From assembly GCA_030142905.1 (NCBI GenBank), contig JASJOG010000080.1, positions 124,001 to 188,000 on the forward strand: 64,000 nt of DNA. The letters run 5' to 3'. Shown piece after piece: positions 11,701 to 22,188 of this stretch (position 1 is its first letter; every line of letters begins with the position of its first letter). A program made the position numbers and the translations under genes. Under the pieces are notes generated by a model. That model was not told the origin of the DNA, made no database searches, and was given only the letters and a program-made list of their open reading frames with translations. This DNA comes from Heliopora coerulea. Taxonomy: Eukaryota; Cnidaria; Anthozoa; Scleralcyonacea; Helioporidae.

Positions 11701-11965
11701 TGTGATTTCGTACATGACTTCAGCTTATCCACGCGATACAATTGTCGTATACGATTCTTTACTTCGGCGTATGCGATAATGTCATAAACGACAACTCCTG
11801 CTTGTCATTCGCCCGCTAATATTACAATTGGTTCTGAAGACTCTCATGCCTGAATCGGATAGTCAAAATGAACAATCGTATGCGACAGTCGTATCGTGTA
11901 AATATGTCCTTACTCAAACGGTCACTTTTGACTGTCGTACACGACTCAACGTCATACACAAGGTC
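11680..11965. repeat. Cluster of GTCGTATACGAC-like palindromes
   Basis: Within 290 bp there are many near-palindromic variants of GTCGTATACGAC, for example near 11679, 11744, 11769, 11876, 11888 and 11933. They occur on both strands with irregular spacing. It could be a degenerate satellite or a cluster of protein-binding sites; no gene lies over it. Confidence 0.5.
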
Positions 11966-13585
11966 ATTTCAGCCCACCGTTTTGACATTTTACCATTTTA
12001 TGGCAACTCTTCCCTGGTATGGAGGCCTTGGATACGACTTTGGTGAAAAATGAAGAAAGTATGCCCGCCTATCCATGGCAGTTTTGCAAGTCGGTTAATG
12101 GGCTCGTTGAGGTCTAGTTCTTTAGTACCAGTCCTTTACACGACGTTAATTTTCAGTTTTAATTTATTTGGTTCAGCTTGAAAAACATTCGCAACCTTGA
12201 AAAAATAGTGTTCACTCGAACTGATACTAGAAAAACTTTAAATTAGCGATTAATTAAAAGGATTCAGAGATGTTGTACTCCTGTGTTGTATGTAAATGTA
12301 CTTAGTTCGTGATCACCTCGGTTTTCTTTCATATGGTTCCCAGAAAATTTATAGGAATTTACAAACATGCCTTAATGTCCCAAGGCATGTTTAAGATTCT
12401 GAGATATGACAAAGATAACTTTTTAGAAATAAATTTACTTTGACAAAGCTTCATAAACTCACGCATACAACAGTTAACTTCCTGCTTTCTTTCTTGGAAG
12501 TGAAACTCTTTTATTACTTCTAGTTTTAACCTAGCTTGAATTGCTTATTCTGACTCCAAGGTGGTAAGATGACATGAGCAATATAGTGAGTAGTATAAAC
12601 GACCATCATGAACGGTAAACAGTTACGCTGGCTCGCTACCGTTAATTTAAAATTTGAAAAATACAAGTTTGACCTTAATAAAGCTATAAAGTCTTTGAGC
12701 TCTGTACATGTGCTCAAAGTAAATTTTTATAACGTCCCTAAGTTAACCCATCTTTTAAACATCAGAGTCAGATTGTATATTCTCATTGTTGCTGTCCAAT
12801 ATTAGTTTCTGATGTGACAAGACTAGCTGGAAATTAAAACTAACAATAAACTTGTAACATTGGTTAGAAGAAGTAGAGTAGTCGATGTAAACATGTACTG
12901 GTGACCAAATTTAATATTCTTGAAATCACTTTATATTGTTTCAAGGCCTTGGCAGTATACAACATTTTCATATTTACGTGATAATTAATGACATTCATAT
13001 GCCAATGTATGTGCAGAATTGTTAGAGTGCTTTAATAAATTATTTATCAAAAAACAGCCTCTAAAATACAACTTCCTGCAATAAACTCTTTTAACCTTGA
13101 TGCAGCCCTAGACACTTTTAATATTGCTAATGTTAGACTATTCTCAACGACTAGGATGGATACATCCGAGGGTTAAATGTTTGAATTATTAGCTAAAACA
13201 CTAAGGAGATTCCTTGCCCATTAATGAGTTAAGGAGGTAGCATTTATTAAACTCTTTAACATCCATGGCTCATCCCTGTGACATGTGAAATTGTCTGCCA
13301 ATAGGTACGGTAGAGTAAAATACTGACATGCATCATTCCCCTTAATGGATTAATCAATCCCTAACCAACCAAACTGAAATTTTAACTATCAGAGCAATCC
13401 AGTATCTAGAAAGTGAGCAAACATCACTCCGTCTGGCTTTGCGAGTGTTGGCCACAAGTAAAGGTAAAAGCTGTCTGTTTATTTTGATCATAAACTGTTT
13501 TTATCATGTGGCAAAATGATGCAGTTTATGGTTACACTTAAGATCTGAAAATGCAGAGAGCAGGACCACAGGTATCTTTCAGTAC
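11966..13585. other. Noncoding spacer before copy B
   Basis: Only short unconserved ORFs in both strands; nothing supported. Confidence 0.5.
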
Positions 13586-15012
13586 AAATCACCATTGTTG
13601 CACTGACATTTAAGATAACAATCAAAGCCCATAACGAAGTGATGGTGCTCCAACAATAACAGCTGTTGAATGTTTTTGTGCACATACTGTAACTTTCATG
13701 ATTCCACATATATTGACTTTACTCCCAGTATGTCTTAGATTTAGGTGGTAAATATTCTTCTGTATGCTTTTTTTCTTTCAACTTCATGTAACAGGTTTAG
13801 TTAAATGAATGAGCACCGTAATAGCAATACACACATTTGTGTAAATTAATTACATGATTGCATCCCAGAACTTGCAAACACAGAATGTTCCTAACTGCCT
13901 TGACCATCCCTTTCCAAAAAAAAGACATTCAGTCTTACCACTTGAAGTAACACCATTGCCTAATCACATGCACTGTAGACATTTCGATTTTATTGTTATT
14001 AGTTGCAATATGGTACTGTACTTTTACAGTGGAACTTCCATCTGCAGCACTGAAGTACAACCTAGCACTTCTTATATAATAACGCTACTGTAGTTAGGAA
14101 AAAATTATTTTAAAAATATTTCCATTAATCAAAATCCACAGGGTTTAAAGGTTTAACTGAGTTTGTTGCCCATTTCCAACAGACTACTGTACATCAACAC
14201 ATCTCGAGAGAAATTTATAAAAGCTATGCACATAAAAACCATATCATTGTCCCACAATAACCTACTAATCTCATTCGATCCGTTATGTATGGGAAAATGG
14301 AGCTTTTAAACTTATTCCACAAAGGTATACATGAATTTTATCTTGGAAGTGTAGATACAGATATGAACACTCCAAATCAAGGTTTGGTTTGCAGTCCACT
14401 GCTCGTGTCTACTAAAGTACAGGTACCGGCTGCATGGTTTGTCCGTTATTGTCCTTGTTTGTCCATTATTTTGCCATTTAGGAACAAGAATAAGGACTGT
14501 CCACTGTTTTTCCAATTTTCTTTTTTTCTCTTTTTTTCTCCCTTTTTTTTCTCTTTTTTTCTCCCTTTTTTTTGTCGATATAATTTTCTGACAAATACAA
14601 TATAACGATTCGTTGTTTAAGGAAATGAAGGATTTAACACGGGTTAATCGTAGCTACTGAAATTGTTAACTCCGCATACGATGGTAATGTAAGTATGTGG
14701 CAATCAAATGGACCAGGAAAACCACAATGTTCACTTTACTTCTATATTCATTGTTAAAAATAGAATAGTAAATTTAACTGACCTTGGGAACATTGGGTGG
14801 ATTAAAGTAAAATTTTGGTCTACTCCATTGGTTCTCCTATTTGGGTATCTATAGCACGTTATTACATGATCGACGCGGTTTTCTTTGTTATTCGCAAGAG
14901 CTTTATTTAACATAAATACTTGTTAAAGGCCGAACTTTCTTCAAGCCAGGGGAGGGATTTGATATTCAGCAGGGAAAAGCGGGGTTGATGAATTGAATTG
15001 AATTAGTATTCA

Positions 15013-15096
15013 AGGGTTGTATATAGATACATCCCTCCTAGCAGGGTTGTATCTAGATAAAACCTTGCCAGGAGGGATATATCTACATACAACCCT
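15013..15096. repeat. 31-bp inverted repeat in the Crypton insert
   Basis: Arms 15013-15043 and 15066-15096 begin AGGGTTGTAT and pair over 31 bases with about three mismatches, around a 22-nt loop that itself repeats GGGTTGTATCTAGATA. It is a strong potential cruciform or hairpin. Confidence 0.85.
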
Positions 15097-15257
15097 AAAA
15101 TATGTAATGAGGAATTCTACGCCAGATCTTGTCTCTATTGACAAGTACGAAAATTACACCAAGCTATACTATTCGTAATATCATAGTTCACAGCATTTCA
15201 CTCAGACAATCAAAAACCAAACATTATTTCATAGAACCATAAAACATCAAAATGAAT

Positions 15258-15728
15258 CTAAGCCTTAAAGTCATTCCCGACATAAAACGTACAATTACTA
15301 AATTGAACGTCCTTCTTTTCACCACTTTTAAATCCACAATTCTCAATTTTTTTTTCTATTTTGCCTCCTATCTCACCACTGTCTGTTTCTCTCTTACTGA
15401 CCTTTTTTCTTACTGACGCTTCTCCGCAGTACGAATTGACCTTATCACCTAACGGTAAATCAAACGCTTTCGACATCTCAACCTTCTTTTGAACGGTTGG
15501 TCTCTGATATTGTTGTAAGGATCTGACATTTCTGTGCCCACTTCTTTCCATCATAAACTTGTCAGGAATTCCTTTTTCAAGGCCACGAGTAGCAGTTGTT
15601 CCCCTCATGCTGTGATTCGTGTAATACCCTTGAATTCCAACTTCCCAGCACAGATTCTTGACCGTATCACCCAACGTATTATGGCCGACTGGTTTTGACG
15701 TGAACCTTAACTTGTGGGTTAAGAAACG
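15258..15728 (-). pseudogene. Tyrosine recombinase C-terminal remnant (Crypton-like)
   Basis: Catalytic C-terminal end of a eukaryotic tyrosine recombinase, which breaks and rejoins DNA through a covalent tyrosine. Reading on the minus strand, KPVGHNTLGDTVKNLCW leads into the box II motif NHSMR (the H-x-x-R catalytic pair), then ERSGHRN (second conserved histidine) and SLQQYQRP, where the tyrosine is the expected nucleophile. A lysine-rich tail of about 60 residues follows to the stop at 15258. There is no good start codon: the frame opens after an in-frame stop near 15729 and the N-terminal half is missing, so it is a 5'-truncated copy or a last exon. Similar domains occur in Cryptons and in host genes derived from them. 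Confidence 0.8.
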
Positions 15729-15805
15729 TCAAAAGAATCTTTACAACAGAAAGCATTGTCTGCCATTGTTATTTTGAGAAAACCTTCTCAATCATGTAAT
15801 AAGTC

Positions 15806-15966
15806 AGTTAATCACCTCGAATGTCGGCTCTTAGCCAGATCCATCCCTCGGGAGCGTAGCCCTCGGAAAGCATCCCTTGGGGCCTACGGCCCCTCGGGAT
15901 GCATTCCTCGGGTCACGTCCCTTCGGGATGTATCTGGCTAAGAGCCTCCGTTCTCGGTGATTAACT
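15806..15966. repeat. Palindromic hairpin element nested in the Crypton insert
   Basis: Perfect 11-bp ends AGTTAATCACC (15806-15816) and its complement (15956-15966) enclose a further perfect 15-bp arm, GGCTCTTAGCCAGAT (15826-15840 with 15932-15946). The GC-rich core is built of CCTCGGG units and contains its own palindrome at 15871-15901. It looks like a foldback miniature element of about 160 bp. Confidence 0.8.
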
Positions 15967-16087
15967 CTCACTTGCATCAGATCACCAGAGAGATGTTAAC
16001 TCAAGGGCATCTTACCATTAACAACTGTTGCCGATAGTGGGACAGTGAGTTGTTTTAGGTGTATAAAGTAGTACTAACTCAGGTAAA

Positions 16088-16336
16088 ATGGCTACATCGC
16101 GGAATTTCTATAAAGATTTATACTATAAGAAAACTGCTGGAGCAACGCATGAGAACTCTTTGGGTTTCGAATCAGGGTTATTAACTGTAAGATGTAAAGA
16201 TGAAAATTCTAGTGTGTTCAACGAAACTTATTTTCTGATTAACCAACTACCTATCACGAACCTTGTTTGGGAAAAGTTTTGTCTTTTGGCACATGATCAG
16301 TGGAAAAAAAAAATAATAATAGTAATAAATAAATAA
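16088..16336 (+). CDS. Hypothetical 82-aa ORF, copy B
   Basis: Duplicate of the ORF at 1368-1613 with the same ATG and Kozak context. About seven amino-acid changes separate the copies (for example G to K in VRCGDE versus VRCKDE), and the C-terminal microsatellite is one codon longer. Retention of the frame after duplication is weak support for coding, given how young the duplication is. Confidence 0.3.
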   Translation: MATSRNFYKDLYYKKTAGATHENSLGFESGLLTVRCKDENSSVFNETYFLINQLPITNLVWEKFCLLAHDQWKKKIIIVINK

Positions 16337-16475
16337 ATAAATAAAATAAAATAAAATAAAAAATTCAAAAAATCGTAAGAGTTCATGTCGGAAATCTTCA
16401 ATTAGCATTGATAATTTAAAATTATCATACTTATTTTCATAAATGATGTTAAATTAAAAATTGGATGTCCCACAT

Positions 16476-17149
16476 CACAGAGAAAATAATCAACCAGAGG
16501 TCCAACTCGTGTGAAAATTTGTCCCAAATTTTTTATGCGCATGCACTGGCCGCCTTGTTCCTGGAGAGTTCCCTCGGCAGTTTTGATCTCATATGAATTT
16601 TTGCCATTTACATGTAAACAAAGTCAAGTTTGATTGTAGTACTAAACTGGTACATTGAAATTAGGTTTTAAAACCTATCGAGGGGTATTTGTTCAGTGAG
16701 CTTACAAAATAAAATTTACTCCACAATTTACAAATATCGTACGAACGTGTTGACAACACTCGATGGATTCAAACATGTCCTGAATTCTTGTTAATCTTAC
16801 CACGATTTTAAATAAGTCAAGAACTGTTAAAAGATCTACTGGTAAACATGTGCTTATCAGCAATTTTTTCGCTTGTCTCTGTGGCCTTGCGATCACATTT
16901 AAGGTTGACGAGGACGGTAAAACCACTTCAATTATGCGAAAATTCCGTTCAGACGAGCACGAAAGTTATAGAACACATACCTACACTCGGCGAGCGCTAG
17001 ACCACTGACTTAGAGGACAGTGGGCTAGACGCTTGCCAGGAACATGGCGGCGTTTGAATTAATAAGATGTGCGAGGCAACATGCGCGAGGACACAAACAT
17101 CAAAGCTGCCGACAGTGAGTTGGACCTCTGGTAGTCTATTTACTCTGTG
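16476..17149. repeat. Inverted-repeat-bounded block, copy B
   Basis: Counterpart of 1735-2382. Arms are 16476-16508 and 17117-17149; a small additional stretch lies near 16580-16610. Confidence 0.5.
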
Positions 17150-17295
17150 CTCACATTGAAACAGCTTAGTGGAGTCCCCCTGATGGTGGACCGGTGCAGA
17201 GTGGGACATTGCAGAGACTCTGCAGGCATCCTGGATCGTTATCCTGTTGAGGGGGTAAGGGGAAAGTAGAGGTGGAACCTCTATTTTTTAAAAAT

Positions 17296-18501
17296 ATGAA
17301 TGCACATATTTTGAATAGGAAAATGTCTGTTTTGGCTGCAGCCTTGGATGGAGATTTGGATGGAGTTAAAGCTGCAGTTGAGAATGGTGAAGATATTGAA
17401 GAGCGTGGAGAATGGTTGAACGGAACTGGTCTAAGTTATGCTTGCTACAAAGGATATTTCTCAATAGCTGAGTATCTAATCCACCGTGGTGCTGAAGTTA
17501 ACACTACAAACAATTGTGGTTACATGCCTATTCACGATGCCTGCAAGTATGCTTCTCTAGATATTGTAAAGTTACTTATCAGCAAAGGCAGCGACCTCAC
17601 ATCGACAAGTAAGAATGGTGATTCTCCACTTCATCTTGCATCACAGAATAAAGATACCTTAGTTGCTGAATATCTAATTCAATGTGATGCTGAAGTTGAC
17701 TGTAGACACAATGATGGTTCCTTGCCTATTCACTATGCCTGCTCGGGGGGTCACCGAGATACAGTAAGATTATTAATCAGGAAAGGGAGTGACTTTAGAG
17801 CAACAAATAAAAATGGTGATACTCCACTTCACCTTGCTTCATTGAATGGACATACCTCAGTTGCTGAGTACCTAATCCAACGTGGTGCTGAAGTTAATTC
17901 TAGAAGCAAGAGTGGTTACTTGCCTATTCACCATGCCTGCGAGAAGGGTCATCTAGATACTGTAAAATTACTACACAACAAAGGGAGTGACCTCACATCG
18001 ACAAGTAAGAATGGTGATTCTCCACTTCATCTTGCATCACAGAATAAAGATACCTTAGTTGCTGAATATCTAATTCAATGTGATGCTGAAGTTGACTGTA
18101 GACACAATGATGGTTCCTTGCCTATTCACTATGCCTGCTCGGGGGGTCACCGAGATACAGTAAGATTATTAATCAGGAAAGGGAGTGACTTTAGAGCAAC
18201 AAATAAAAATGGTGATACTCCACTTCATCTTGCTTCATTGAATGGACATACCTCAGTTGCTGAGTACCTAATCCAACGTGGTGCTGAAGTTAATTCTAGA
18301 AGCAAGAGTGGTTACTTGCCTATTCACCATGCCTGCGAGAAGGGTCATCTAGATACTGTAAAATTACTACACAACAAAGGGAGTGACCTCACATCAACAA
18401 GTAACAATGGTGATACTCCACTTCGTCTTGCATCAATTAATGGACATACCTTAGTTGCCGATTATCTGCGTGGTGCAGGAGCAGAAGGTAATTGGTGTTA
18501 A
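17296..18501 (+). CDS. Ankyrin-repeat protein, 12 repeats (copy B)
   Basis: A 401-aa paralogue of the gene at 2529. It starts at the same ATG and ends with the same RGAGAEGNWC tail, but has twelve 33-residue ankyrin units because the central four-repeat block is present twice. The two 132-aa blocks (nucleotides 17593-17988 and 17989-18384) are almost identical, with one synonymous difference noticed (CAC/CAT near 17830). Consensus ankyrin residues (TPLHLA, GH, LL) are intact, so a folded solenoid is expected. Expansion in multiples of four repeats keeps the alternating TPLH/LPIH phase. No other domain is present. Likely a cytosolic binding scaffold with unknown ligand. Confidence 0.82.
   Translation: MNAHILNRKMSVLAAALDGDLDGVKAAVENGEDIEERGEWLNGTGLSYACYKGYFSIAEYLIHRGAEVNTTNNCGYMPIHDACKYASLDIVKLLISKGSDLTSTSKNGDSPLHLASQNKDTLVAEYLIQCDAEVDCRHNDGSLPIHYACSGGHRDTVRLLIRKGSDFRATNKNGDTPLHLASLNGHTSVAEYLIQRGAEVNSRSKSGYLPIHHACEKGHLDTVKLLHNKGSDLTSTSKNGDSPLHLASQNKDTLVAEYLIQCDAEVDCRHNDGSLPIHYACSGGHRDTVRLLIRKGSDFRATNKNGDTPLHLASLNGHTSVAEYLIQRGAEVNSRSKSGYLPIHHACEKGHLDTVKLLHNKGSDLTSTSNNGDTPLRLASINGHTLVADYLRGAGAEGNWC
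17593..18384. repeat. 396-bp in-frame tandem duplication
   Basis: Two head-to-tail units of 396 bp (four ankyrin repeats) in the ankyrin gene of copy B; copy A has one. Near identity of the units implies a very recent unequal crossover, or possibly an assembly artefact. Confidence 0.97.
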
Positions 18502-19509
18502 TTGTTATTTATTCTAATAGATCAAAGATTTTTTATATTTTGTATTTTTCAATCTCAACCTTTAACTCTTTATCAAGTATTTTGCATTAACTATTTTCAG
18601 TAATATTAAATGAATAAATTAAAGTGCCGTTGTAAGAGAGGTAGTATGGGCTTTCCGGCAGTGTTATCCTCACGTCCACCAAATCCGAGTCCAGTAATTA
18701 GACTCCGATTCCACATGAGAGTGGAAGTCCGATTTATCAACGTGTGCTGTAAATGAACAGCCACGTAGTAACCCATATGTCGCATAGATACAGGCTGTAA
18801 TGAGGACATTAGACGAAACATCTCTGACCATTTAATTTCACCTTTATAATTCTTGCCAAAATTATTGATTTCACGTCAAAAACACGAGTCAAGAGAGCGT
18901 TTCTGCAATTGCGTAGTGAGTCTTACTGGCGCCCTAGGGCAAGCATTACTTGTGGCGCCCCCTCCCTCATTGCCAACCTGAAAAATTACAAAATACTTTC
19001 AATGAAAGTGCATAGTTTATTAATGGAATATGCACTTAAGATTTAATCTCTGTTTTTTAAAGTCGCCCATTTTTCAAACACACCTTCTAAAACTAGGAGT
19101 TACATTGTTCCTCTCTCAATGCTTAACTGAGTAAAGCACTCCGCCAACCTTGTCCCACTGATTAGCCGAAGTAAGTCAAAATCAGTTTTGCCTTTCCGAA
19201 TGACCTCTCATAAATAGTAATGGACACTGAAGTTGTCAACAATATTTGAAAAGCCACTGATAGATTGAGATAAACATCTTCCCAATAGGCGATGATATGT
19301 TTCAACAGCTCCTTTGCACAGGGGTGGCGTCAGGAATTCTCCGATGGGGGTACTAAGGTTCCCGTCAAGGGGTTTACTCCAGAGTGACCGGAACTACACA
19401 ACCTTGATAATTTAATAATTTGGAAAATGAAAATGACAATGAAAGATTAGTCGACTCAATCAACCTTGTATTTGACAGAAAAATGCTTGTATCTGATTAC
19501 AGGTACAAA
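18502..19509. other. Noncoding flank downstream of ankyrin gene, copy B
   Basis: Duplicate of 3339-4369; nothing additional. Confidence 0.5.
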
Positions 19510-20771
19510 AATTCAAACGCATAGATCTTCTCAGACAGAATGATATTACAATAATACACCAGAGCCTATATACAGGAGGTGTGATGACATCATCGAGATG
19601 GAATTAGGAAACACTACTGGAAATCCCTATTTACATGCTAAGATGTTAAGACGCTATGATACTAATTAGAAAATTCTCACCACCACGAATAAAGTGGTTG
19701 AGCGTAAACAATAGAAGTATTGGCCTAACAAATAACAAGTGTGCATAGTATCTAAATAAAAAGGTTGAGTTCTTTGCTAGCTTTAAGCCCAAAACTATAC
19801 TCAGGTTTGTTAAACTTAATGTGGAGTGCTTCAATTATTAACAACCAAAACTTTTTAACAACCAAATCAGTTTTCCAAAATCTTGTATATCGTGGAATGG
19901 TTATCCCAACAGCGTAAAATATTTTCTAATTAATAAACTAAAACGCAAATACCACGCTTCTACAATTAAAACGAATAGGTCTTGCGATGATGACAATTCA
20001 CCCAAAATTTGGATGCGTATTCCTTTCCTTGGTAAACAAAGTGAAAATCTAGTTAAATCATGCATTTCGAAAATTCGGCGTCATTTCAATCAACCCGTTA
20101 AATTTCTCGTTATTTATGACACGAAAAAGTCTCCTTTTTTATTTCTAACAAAGATAAGATACCGGAAATGTCTCGAGTAATAATGTCGTCTACCAAATTA
20201 CTTGTCCTGGCTGCAAAAAAGATATATAGGTAAAACCGACCGTTGTCTTGACAAACGTCTTTCCGAACATTCTACTCAAAATAACACCAGTGCAGTTACC
20301 CAATAACTTATACGATCAGTACGACCGACTAAATGACCTTCCCTCATCTTCTAACATATCTACTTCCAATAAAAATTTAATCTTTAATAACTATAAAATT
20401 CTTTATACGAGTAAGTCTACTAACACCAATAAACTTCTAATAATTGAAGCACTCCACATTAAGTTTAACAAACCTGATCTTAATTCTTGGCTTAGAGCTA
20501 CAAAGAACTCAACCTTTTTATTTAGGTACTATGCACACTTGTTATTTGTTAGCCCGATACTTCTATTGTTTACGCTCAACCACTTTATTCGTGGTGGTGA
20601 GAATTTTCTAATAAGCATCATAACGTCTCAACATCTCAGCATGTAAATAGGGATTTCCAGCAGTGTTTCCTAATTCCGTCTCGATGATGTCATCACACCT
20701 CCCGTACATAGACTCTGGCATGTTATTGTAATATCATTCTGTCTGAGGATGACTTTAAAATAAAGTCGAAA
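19510..20771 (+). mobile_element. Penelope-like 3' fragment with inverted arm, copy B
   Basis: Duplicate of 4370-5610. The hammerhead-like core is better preserved here: CTGAGGA at 20743-20749, stem GACTTT/AAAGTC, GAAA at 20768-20771. Confidence 0.85.
19970..20646 (+). pseudogene. Penelope-like GIY-YIG C-terminal remnant, copy B
   Basis: Duplicate of the remnant at 4790. The last segment (20248-20646, containing NLIFNNYKILYTSK and LLIIEALHIKFNKP) is open longer than in copy A because a small deletion before the stop shifts the frame into the 3' arm. The nuclease core upstream remains interrupted. Confidence 0.75.
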
Positions 20772-21061
20772 TATAATAGATCTTCTAACAAACGCGTTTT
20801 GTAGACTTCCAATGGGTGGCGCCAGTACATCCTTGACTCGAGGGGTAAGAATTTTAACCAGGGAGCAGAACGAACAGGTGTGGGGCCACACGCCTTAGAA
20901 ACTTTCATAATTTAGTAGGAAATAATTCAACAACGGACAAGTAACGACAACCTGTCACGTGTAGAGACGACTAGGTAATTCGATTGCAGATGCTTAGGGC
21001 AGTTTCTCAGACAGTAGTCTACTCCAAGCTATAACAAAAGCGTTATTATTTCATCTATTGG

Positions 21062-21150
21062 TTAACTCTTTGCCGGCGGCCGCAAGACTTTTGACTAGTA
21101 AAATCGTTTCGCGTTAGCCCTAGTAAAGTAACAGAATTCTTATCCAGCTG
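21062..21150. mobile_element. piggyBac-like MITE, left part, interrupted (copy B)
   Basis: Matches 5900-5990 with TTAA at 21062-21065. The right end is replaced at about 21151 by the following insert. Confidence 0.65.
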
Positions 21151-21151
21151 C

Positions 21152-21724
21152 GACGAAGCGGATCGCTGGATCGCCGGATCGCTGGATCGCTGAAATTTTT
21201 GAAGCAAAGAATCGCTGACGATCGCCAACGATCGCTTGAGTTTGTTTCCATATGATCGCTCAATTCATCGTATCTCAGGGCCTTCTTATGCCTGATTATT
21301 TATTGTTCAGCAGACACCACAGGCTGTCGACGGTTCCAAACCAAATTTGTCGCTTATGGCCTCACAAGGAGTTGAGCTTTTTGAACTTGTCTTTATACTC
21401 TTTACAGTATCGGTTGTATAAACATTCATATTTGTGAATTTCTTCCATGAACTCTTCTGTGGAAAAACTCGACATTTTTTATCTTCGAAGCACGTGGTCA
21501 GTTGAAGACAAATGTCTGAACGTCACAATGTCAACAGAAAATGATGCATTTTGGGACCTTTCGATAGCTCGATTGCTGAATTTTGTTTCCATATAATCGC
21601 TGACGATCACTGTGGATCGCTCACGATTGCTGGATCGCTGAAAAGTGTTTCCATATAATCGCTGTCGGTCGCTCATGATCGCTGGTGATCAACAGCGATC
21701 GTCAGCGATTATATGGAAACTAGC
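21152..21724. mobile_element. Harbinger-like non-autonomous element
   Basis: Absent from copy A. The right end reads AGCGATTATATGGAAACTAG, followed by CC and a TTA that could be the 3-bp target duplication typical of PIF/Harbinger. Subterminal sequence is built from ATCGCTG/CGATC units on both sides (for example 21160-21240 and 21590-21710). The expected mirror terminus on the left is missing, so that side is truncated or rearranged. The interior holds a MADF-type coding scrap. Confidence 0.65.
21362..21475 (-). pseudogene. MADF-like domain fragment
   Basis: A 37-codon minus-strand fragment beginning ATG at 21475, with FSTEEFMEEIHKYECLYN then YKDKF. This resembles the start of a MADF/Myb-SANT-like domain, the DNA-binding protein that accompanies Harbinger transposases. 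It ends at a stop at 21362 and no transposase is present, so it is a relic. Confidence 0.55.
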
Positions 21725-21725
21725 C

Positions 21726-21824
21726 TTAACTCTTTCCCTGGTACATAAGACTTATAAATTTTCTCTGGCTAACTCTACATGATTTTACTCATCAAAAGGA
21801 GAGCTGCCGCAGTGAAAGAGTTAA
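21726..21824. mobile_element. piggyBac-like MITE (copy B, unit 2)
   Basis: TTAA at 21726-21729 and 21821-21824 with mirrored ends CTCTTTCCCTGG and GCAGTGAAAGAG. This is the intact counterpart of 6007-6106. Confidence 0.75.
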
Positions 21825-22188
21825 TGCTGATGATTTTGTCAGTCCAAGAGATATATGATCCCAAACTGTCAATGTTAATGTCTTGTAATTTTTAGTGCTT
21901 AAGCGAAACTATGACTATGTCTTATTTTTTTAATTCAGTATTATATTTTACTTAACGTCAAATTTGAATTTGATAATGACAGTGAGCCAACATCGAAACG
22001 TTGGTTCCTATATTTGTAAATAAAGTGAACTTCATTCGTCTTTTACCATCATAAAAATGATTTAAATTACATAAGCGGCTATCTTTATCCATGCGTTCAC
22101 ATTGGAACACATGCTTCGAGTCTACATGAGATCCCAGCCTCGAAATCAGAAAATGAAATAACTCTTCTGGGCATTTATCTACAAATTG

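Larger units (their letters stand above)
14861..15973. mobile_element. Crypton-type (tyrosine recombinase) insertion in copy B
   Basis: Copy A reads CTATAGCACGTT directly into GCATCAGATC at 1239-1262. In copy B 1,113 bp separate the same sequences, with only a shared TT at the junction, so there is no long target duplication, as expected for tyrosine-recombinase integration. The insert carries a minus-strand recombinase remnant (15258-15728) and two large hairpins (15013-15096 and 15806-15966). It occurred after the segmental duplication, or was lost precisely from copy A. Confidence 0.85.
13586..22188. repeat. Segmental duplication, right copy (copy B)
   Basis: Same-strand duplicate of 1-6471, longer because of three gains: a 1,113-bp Crypton-type insert (14861-15973), an extra 396-bp ankyrin unit within 17593-18384, and a roughly 0.57 kb Harbinger-like insert near 21152-21724. 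Small differences include a 27-bp or so extra stretch near 16590, a longer TAAA microsatellite near 16310-16362 and a doubled polypyrimidine block near 14517-14576. Homology fades after 22188, where the two flanks become unrelated. Confidence 0.97.
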
